Source: Alphaproteobacteria bacterium
GTDB lineage: Bacteria > Pseudomonadota > Alphaproteobacteria > ATCC43930 > CGMCC-115725
DNA: 9,324 bases
Reading direction: 5' to 3'
Assembly (NCBI GenBank): GCA_019241915.1
Contig: JAFAWI010000296.1
Coordinates: 1-9,324 of the forward strand
How positions within the stretch are numbered: the stretch's first letter is position 1; every line of letters begins with the position of its first letter. Positions 6,298-9,324 of this stretch are shown here, in pieces. The position numbers were made by a program, and so were the translations under genes. The notes beneath the pieces were generated by a model. It saw nothing but the letters and a program-made list of their open reading frames with translations. It searched no databases and was not told the DNA's origin.

Positions 6298-6334
6298 AAA
6301 AAGCCGGGGCCGGCGGCGCCGCGGCCCCGGCTTT
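6298..6334 (-). terminator. Strong intrinsic terminator of the MHS transporter gene
   Basis: AAAGCCGGGGCC (6300-6311) and GGCCCCGGCTTT (6323-6334) form a perfect 12-bp stem with an 11-nt loop. On the minus strand it follows the transporter stop by about 11 nt and is followed by TTTTT (complement of 6298-6302), a canonical Rho-independent terminator. On the plus strand the stem ends in TTT, so it may also stop transcription from the YggT gene, more weakly. Confidence 0.88.
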
Positions 6335-6345
6335 CGCCCGTGCCG

Positions 6346-7713
6346 CTACGGCTGGTCGGGAACCAGCGGCGGTGGACCGCCGACCTCTTCCCAGATTTTG
6401 ACTTCGTCGGTGCGCGATTTGAGGCCGGCGAGGCTGACCACCACACCGAGCGCGGCGATCGCGATCGGATAGACGAGGCCGCCGAGCGCGGTGCCGGTCG
6501 CGGCCGCGATCGAAGCGCCGGCGAGCGGCACCAGCCCGCCGAAGACACCGTTGCCGACATGGTAGGGCAGCGACATCGAGGTGTAGCGGATACGGGCCGG
6601 GAACAGCTCGACGAGGAACGCGGCGATCGGGCCGTAGACCATCGTCACCAGGATGACCATGTAAAACACCAGGATGCCGAGCACAAACGGGTTGTCCTTG
6701 AACGTGCCCATCCAGGTGAAGACCGGCCAATAGCTGATCACCGCCAGCGCAAAGCCGGCGGTCATGATGTTGCGCCGGCCGATCTTGTCCGACAGCGCCC
6801 CGAACACGATGAAGAACGGGGCCCCGGCGGTCAGCACGATCATCATCAGGATGTAGACGGTGACATAGGGAACCTTCAGCACGGTCGTCATGTAGAACAG
6901 CGCATAGAACTGGCCCGTGTACCACACCACCCCCTCGGGCGCGGTGGCGCCGAACAGCGCCAAAAAGATAAGCCCCCAGTTCTTGCCGCTGGTGAAGCTT
7001 TCTTTCGCCGGATTGGCCGACGCCTTGCCCTGCTCGCGCAGCCGCGCAAAGAGCGGCGATTCCTCGAGCTTGAGCCGGATGTAGATCGACAGCAGGACGA
7101 GCACGGCCGATATCCAGAACGGCACCCGCCAGGCCCAGTCGCCGAATGCCTGGTCGCCAAAACCGAGCCGGCAGACGAGAATGACGAGCAGCGCCAGCAC
7201 GATGCCCATGGTCGCGGTGGTCTGGATCCACGAGGTGTAGAGGCCGCGCTTGCCGTCCGGCGCGTGTTCGGCGATGTAGGTTGCGGCGCCGCCATATTCA
7301 CCGCCGAGCGCCAGGCCCTGGATCACCCGCATCAGCACCAGCAGCACCGGCGCCAGCGCACCGAGCGTCCCATAGCCGGGGAGCAATCCGACGACAAAGG
7401 TCGAGGCGCCCATCAGCAGCAGGGTCAGCATGAAGGTGAATTTGCGGCCGATCAGGTCGCCCAGGTGCCCGAAGACGATCGCGCCGAACGGCCGCACCAA
7501 GAACCCGGTCCAGAACACGGCGAGGCTGAGGATAAAGGCAATGTTGGGATCGAGCTGCGGCGAAAAGAAGTGCTTGCTGAAAAACGCCGCCAAGACGCCG
7601 TAAAGGTAGAAGTCATACCACTCGATCAGCGTCCCGACCGACGAAGCGCCGATAATAAACGGCAGGTTAAGCCGCACCGCCGGAGCGGATCCGCTCGCCG
7701 CAACATACGCCAT
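6346..7713 (-). CDS. MFS transporter, metabolite:H+ symporter (MHS) family, ProP/ShiA-like
   Basis: A 455-residue inner-membrane symporter with twelve predicted membrane segments. Family hallmarks are EWYDFYLYG in the first segment (31-39), RPFGAIVFGHLGDLIGRK (74-91), RVIQGLALGGEYGGA (129-143), WAWRVPFW (193-200), LKLEESPLF (214-222) and the second-half repeat GALSDKIGRRN (305-315). These place it with MHS proteins such as ProP, ShiA and KgtP, which import osmolytes, shikimate or dicarboxylates with protons. The substrate is not readable, but an organic acid would suit the aldolase and CoA-lyase genes nearby (inference). ProP's long C-terminal coiled coil is absent; the protein ends in a short proline-rich tail. 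The ATG at 7713 is preferred over the in-frame ATG at 7755 because a strong GAGGGAGG lies 7 nt upstream and the extra 14 residues look non-native. Confidence 0.95.
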   Translation of the reverse strand: MAYVAASGSAPAVRLNLPFIIGASSVGTLIEWYDFYLYGVLAAFFSKHFFSPQLDPNIAFILSLAVFWTGFLVRPFGAIVFGHLGDLIGRKFTFMLTLLLMGASTFVVGLLPGYGTLGALAPVLLVLMRVIQGLALGGEYGGAATYIAEHAPDGKRGLYTSWIQTTATMGIVLALLVILVCRLGFGDQAFGDWAWRVPFWISAVLVLLSIYIRLKLEESPLFARLREQGKASANPAKESFTSGKNWGLIFLALFGATAPEGVVWYTGQFYALFYMTTVLKVPYVTVYILMMIVLTAGAPFFIVFGALSDKIGRRNIMTAGFALAVISYWPVFTWMGTFKDNPFVLGILVFYMVILVTMVYGPIAAFLVELFPARIRYTSMSLPYHVGNGVFGGLVPLAGASIAAATGTALGGLVYPIAIAALGVVVSLAGLKSRTDEVKIWEEVGGPPPLVPDQP

Positions 7714-7720
7714 AGACCGT

Positions 7721-7728
7721 CCTCCCTC
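7721..7728 (-). promoter_or_regulatory. Ribosome binding site fixing the MHS transporter start
   Basis: GAGGGAGG on the minus strand, 7 nt from the ATG at 7713. It decides against the longer form starting at 7755. Confidence 0.75.
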
Positions 7729-7788
7729 GGTGCGCCCGGTGATACCGGAGCGCATCGTCGGGAAAACCTACCCGAAATGACGCCAAAA

Positions 7789-7800
7789 CAAAAATTTTTG
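7789..7800. repeat. AT-rich palindrome CAAAAATTTTTG
   Basis: A perfect 12-bp palindrome of A5T5 flanked by C and G, inside an unusually AT-rich island (about 7783-7807) between the MHS transporter and the small gene upstream. It could be a bent-DNA upstream element or operator for the transporter. Its minus-strand T-run is too far from the weak CCGGC/GCCGG hairpin after the 7837 stop to make a standard terminator. Function is undetermined. Confidence 0.4.
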
Positions 7801-7836
7801 TATTCTACGTGCGTCCGGCAGCGGCCGGCGCCCGGT

Positions 7837-8022
7837 TTAGTTGCGCAGCAGCGCCCGCAGGCGTTCCGGCACCGGTTCGTCGGCGACCTTGCCGTACAGC
7901 GCGCAGAGCACGTCCTCGCCGTGGCTGTCGCCGTTGAGGAAGGCGCGAATCCGCCGGTCGGTGGCGAACGCGGCATGGGCCGCGGCGGTCGGATAATGCC
8001 GAATGGCGAGCAAAGGGTTCAT
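7837..8022 (-). CDS. Small protein with an anti-sigma-factor-like EPVP tail
   Basis: A 61-residue reading frame with coding-like composition that I cannot name with certainty. The last ~25 residues (EDVLCALYGKVADEPVPERL, then RALLRN) resemble two things: the core helices of NepR, the anti-sigma factor of the alphaproteobacterial general stress response (LRAMYDDVVxEPVPDRFLxLL-type), and the end of the cytosolic domain of membrane-bound anti-sigma factors, where an Asp about 17 residues before the Leu of the ALR/CAL helix (here Asp22 and Leu39) precedes DEPVPERL. There is no membrane segment or zinc-binding HxxxCxxC. It may be a small soluble regulator, a truncated remnant, or an unrelated protein sharing the motif. 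No sigma factor or PhyR gene adjoins it. The start is uncertain: ATG at 8022 is taken, and a GTG at 8046 would add eight basic residues; neither has a clear ribosome binding site. Confidence 0.55.
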   Translation of the reverse strand: MNPLLAIRHYPTAAAHAAFATDRRIRAFLNGDSHGEDVLCALYGKVADEPVPERLRALLRN

Positions 8023-8140
8023 CTCAGGGCGCTTACGTTTATCCACGGCAATTGCGACTCATCGTTCGCATTGTGTGAACAGCCTGTAACAGAAAACCAT
8101 CCCCTGACCTACCGCAGCTTAGGCATGCGGGGATTGCATG

Positions 8141-8155
8141 GAACAGAATACGTTC
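8141..8155. repeat. Inverted repeat GAAC-N7-GTTC upstream of the CoA-lyase gene
   Basis: GAAC (8141-8144) and GTTC (8152-8155) form a short inverted repeat about 87 bp before the CitE-like start, in the 219-bp divergent gap between the small anti-sigma-like gene and the lyase. It may be a regulator site. The arms are short, and no -35/-10 pair with good spacing stands out in this gap, so confidence is low. Confidence 0.2.
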
Positions 8156-8241
8156 TCGCCTTTTCCTCGCCTGCCGCAAACGAGAGGGTGAGGAGGCAGC
8201 GGCGCCGGCAGCCGCGTTGCGTCTTCTGATCAGGAGCAGAC

Positions 8242-9102
8242 ATGGTTCGCCCTTTCTTGTTTGTCCCGGCTGACAGCGAGCGCAAGCTGGCGCGCGGCCT
8301 CGATTCGGGCGCCGACGCGCTGATCCTCGACCTCGAGGACTCGGTCGCCGCCGCCAACCGGCCCACCGCGCGCAAGCTGGCGCGCGGCTTCCTCGACGCG
8401 CACGACAGCAGCCGCATTGCGCGCTACGTCCGCGTCAACCCGCTGGCGAGCGGTCTTGCGCTCGACGACCTCGCCGCCACGGTTGCGGGAAAGCCGGACG
8501 GCATCCTGCTGCCGAAATGCGTGCCCGACGACGTGACGACGCTCGACCACCATTTGTCGGCGTTCGAGGCGGCGGCGGGCCACCCGGTCGGCGCGGCGCG
8601 GATCGTCGCGATCGCCACCGAGACGCCGCAGGCGGTGTTCCAGCTCGGCAACTACGCCGGCAGCTCGCCGCGGCTGGAATCGATAACTTGGGGCGCCGAG
8701 GATCTGTCGGCCTGCATCGGCGGCGGCAACCGCACCGCGGAAGGGCTCTACGACGGCCCCTACACGCTCGCGCGGTCGCTGTGCCTGCTGGCCGCTGCGG
8801 CGGCCGGGGTCGCGGCGATCGACACGATCTACACCGACTTCCGCGACGAGGCGGGGCTGAAGGCGGAGTGCGCCGCGGCGCGCCGTTCGGGCTTCGCCGG
8901 CAAGATGGCGATCCATCCTGCGCAATTGGCGGCGATCAACGACGCGTTCTCGACCAGCGCCGCCGAGCGCGACTGGGCCGAGCGCGTCGTCGCCGCCTTT
9001 GCCGCCAACCCGGACGCCGGCACGCTCGCGCTCGACGGCAAGATGATTGACAAGCCGCATTTGCTGCTTGCCCGGCGCCTGATCGGGTTGCCGTCCGCCT
9101 GA
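8242..9102 (+). CDS. HpcH/HpaI family CoA-ester lyase, CitE-like
   Basis: A 286-residue cytoplasmic enzyme of the CitE/malyl-CoA lyase branch, which forms or cleaves C-C bonds in CoA esters such as L-malyl-CoA, beta-methylmalyl-CoA or citryl-CoA. Family landmarks in order are FLFVPADSERK at the N-terminus, LILDLEDSV (27-35), RVN (64-66), LPKC (90-93), the Mg-ligand Glu127 in ATETP, Asp154 in WGAEDL, and GKMAIHPAQ (220-228). Length and motif order match stand-alone CitE-like proteins rather than the citrate lyase complex: no CitD, CitF or CitC gene is near. The ATG at 8242 follows AGGAG by 5 nt. It is divergent from the small anti-sigma-like gene and appears monocistronic. It is only distantly related to the HpaI-type aldolase at the left of the window, which has a different motif set. 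Exact substrate unknown. Confidence 0.94.
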   Translation: MVRPFLFVPADSERKLARGLDSGADALILDLEDSVAAANRPTARKLARGFLDAHDSSRIARYVRVNPLASGLALDDLAATVAGKPDGILLPKCVPDDVTTLDHHLSAFEAAAGHPVGAARIVAIATETPQAVFQLGNYAGSSPRLESITWGAEDLSACIGGGNRTAEGLYDGPYTLARSLCLLAAAAAGVAAIDTIYTDFRDEAGLKAECAAARRSGFAGKMAIHPAQLAAINDAFSTSAAERDWAERVVAAFAANPDAGTLALDGKMIDKPHLLLARRLIGLPSA

Positions 9103-9103
9103 T

Positions 9104-9122
9104 CCCTGCCGCGGCGGCAGGG
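9104..9122 (+). terminator. Hairpin after the CitE-like gene
   Basis: CCCTGCCG (9104-9111) and CGGCAGGG (9115-9122) form a perfect 8-bp stem with a 3-nt loop, beginning one base after the lyase stop. There is no T-run, so it is a weak or Rho-assisted terminator candidate. Confidence 0.4.
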
Positions 9123-9198
9123 GTGCGGGCCGAACCCGGGGATGTCGCCCGGCGTATCGCTATAGAATGTTAACCGCCGCGGCCTATGGCAGGTGGTT

Positions 9199-9324
9199 AT
9201 GCCGACTCGACGCTTTAAGCTGCTCGTTGTCTTGCTGGGGCTGGCGCTCGCGGCGCCCGCTGCGGTGCGCGCCGATGCTCCCTCGGACAGGCAAGTCCTG
9301 CATCTGCTCAACCGCATTGGCTTC
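9199..9324 (+). CDS. Exported protein, probable DUF1800 family (5' part only)
   Basis: Only the first 42 residues are inside the window. They show a clear Sec signal peptide: basic MPTRRFK, a hydrophobic core (LLVVLLGLALAAPAA) and a likely cleavage site after AVRA at residue 25. The mature start, APSDRQVLHLLNRIGF, resembles the opening of DUF1800 proteins, which begin with a segment like HLLxRxxFG. DUF1800 proteins are usually about 450-600 residues, periplasmic or exported, of unknown function, and often followed by a DUF1501 gene; that part lies beyond the edge. AGG at 9191-9193 is a modest ribosome binding site 5 nt before the ATG, and TATAGAAT at 9161-9168 could contain a -10 element without a good -35. 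Family assignment rests on about ten residues and is tentative. Confidence 0.7.
   Translation, partial: MPTRRFKLLVVLLGLALAAPAAVRADAPSDRQVLHLLNRIGF

Noticed and set aside
8141..8155. Possible LexA (SOS) box
   Set aside because: Alphaproteobacterial LexA sites are direct repeats, GTTC-N7-GTTC or GAAC-N7-GAAC. Here the arms are inverted with 7-bp spacing, which fits neither that site nor the Gram-positive CGAAC-N4-GTTCG form.
5782..8229. 815-residue plus-strand open frame
   Set aside because: It runs antisense to the MHS transporter and the small gene and overlaps YggT. Its Arg/His/Asp/Gln-rich composition mirrors codon shadows; real motifs are on the opposite strand.
8023..8241. EcfG (general stress) promoter for the small anti-sigma-like gene
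   Set aside because: A GGAAC occurs at 8140-8144, but on the plus strand and with CGTT only 6 bp away; no GGAAC/CGTT pair with 16-19 bp spacing appears on the minus strand.
1..9324. Mobile element, prophage, CRISPR array or defence island
   Set aside because: No transposase, integrase, terminal inverted repeats, target duplications or repeat-spacer pattern is visible. The single tRNA shows no integrase or 3'-end duplication nearby.

Overview
The window is very GC-rich, with nearly saturated G/C at third codon positions. It looks like ordinary chromosome of an alphaproteobacterium; the lineage is an inference from composition, gene types and an Irr/Fur-like palindrome, and Rhodospirillales or a related order would fit. 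I see no phage, transposon, CRISPR array or defence gene. The content is small-molecule catabolism and transport, plus a tRNA, a peroxiredoxin and two short conserved proteins.

Left part (1-3408): the end of a small coiled-coil protein with a J-domain-like tail (+) faces a class II HpaI-type 2-oxo-acid aldolase (-). The aldolase lies downstream of an SDR oxidoreductase (-), and a 10-bp inverted repeat sits just ahead of the aldolase ribosome binding site. The SDR gene is divergent from an MFS exporter (+), and the gap between them holds a perfect 11-bp palindrome that could be an operator. Aldolase and SDR are probably one transcription unit acting on a hydroxy- or oxo-acid; the substrate cannot be read from sequence.

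Middle (3423-6334): an amidohydrolase of the TRZ/ATZ/cytosine deaminase group (-) is divergent from a Prx5-type peroxiredoxin (+). The peroxiredoxin leader carries a perfect 15-bp Fur-superfamily-like palindrome in an AT-rich island. A tRNA-Ala with anticodon CGC and encoded CCA follows on the minus strand, with a good sigma-70-type promoter. A YggT-family membrane protein (+) then converges on a transporter gene, with a strong terminator hairpin between them.

Right part (6346-9324): an MHS-family (ProP/ShiA-like) proton symporter (-), then a very small protein (-) whose end resembles the EPVP segment of anti-sigma factors, then a CitE-like CoA-ester lyase (+), and finally the signal-peptide start of a probable DUF1800 protein cut by the window edge.

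I do not see a convincing new multi-gene system. The most worthwhile leads are the palindrome-controlled peroxiredoxin, the orphan anti-sigma-like mini-protein, and the two unassigned operator-like inverted repeats.
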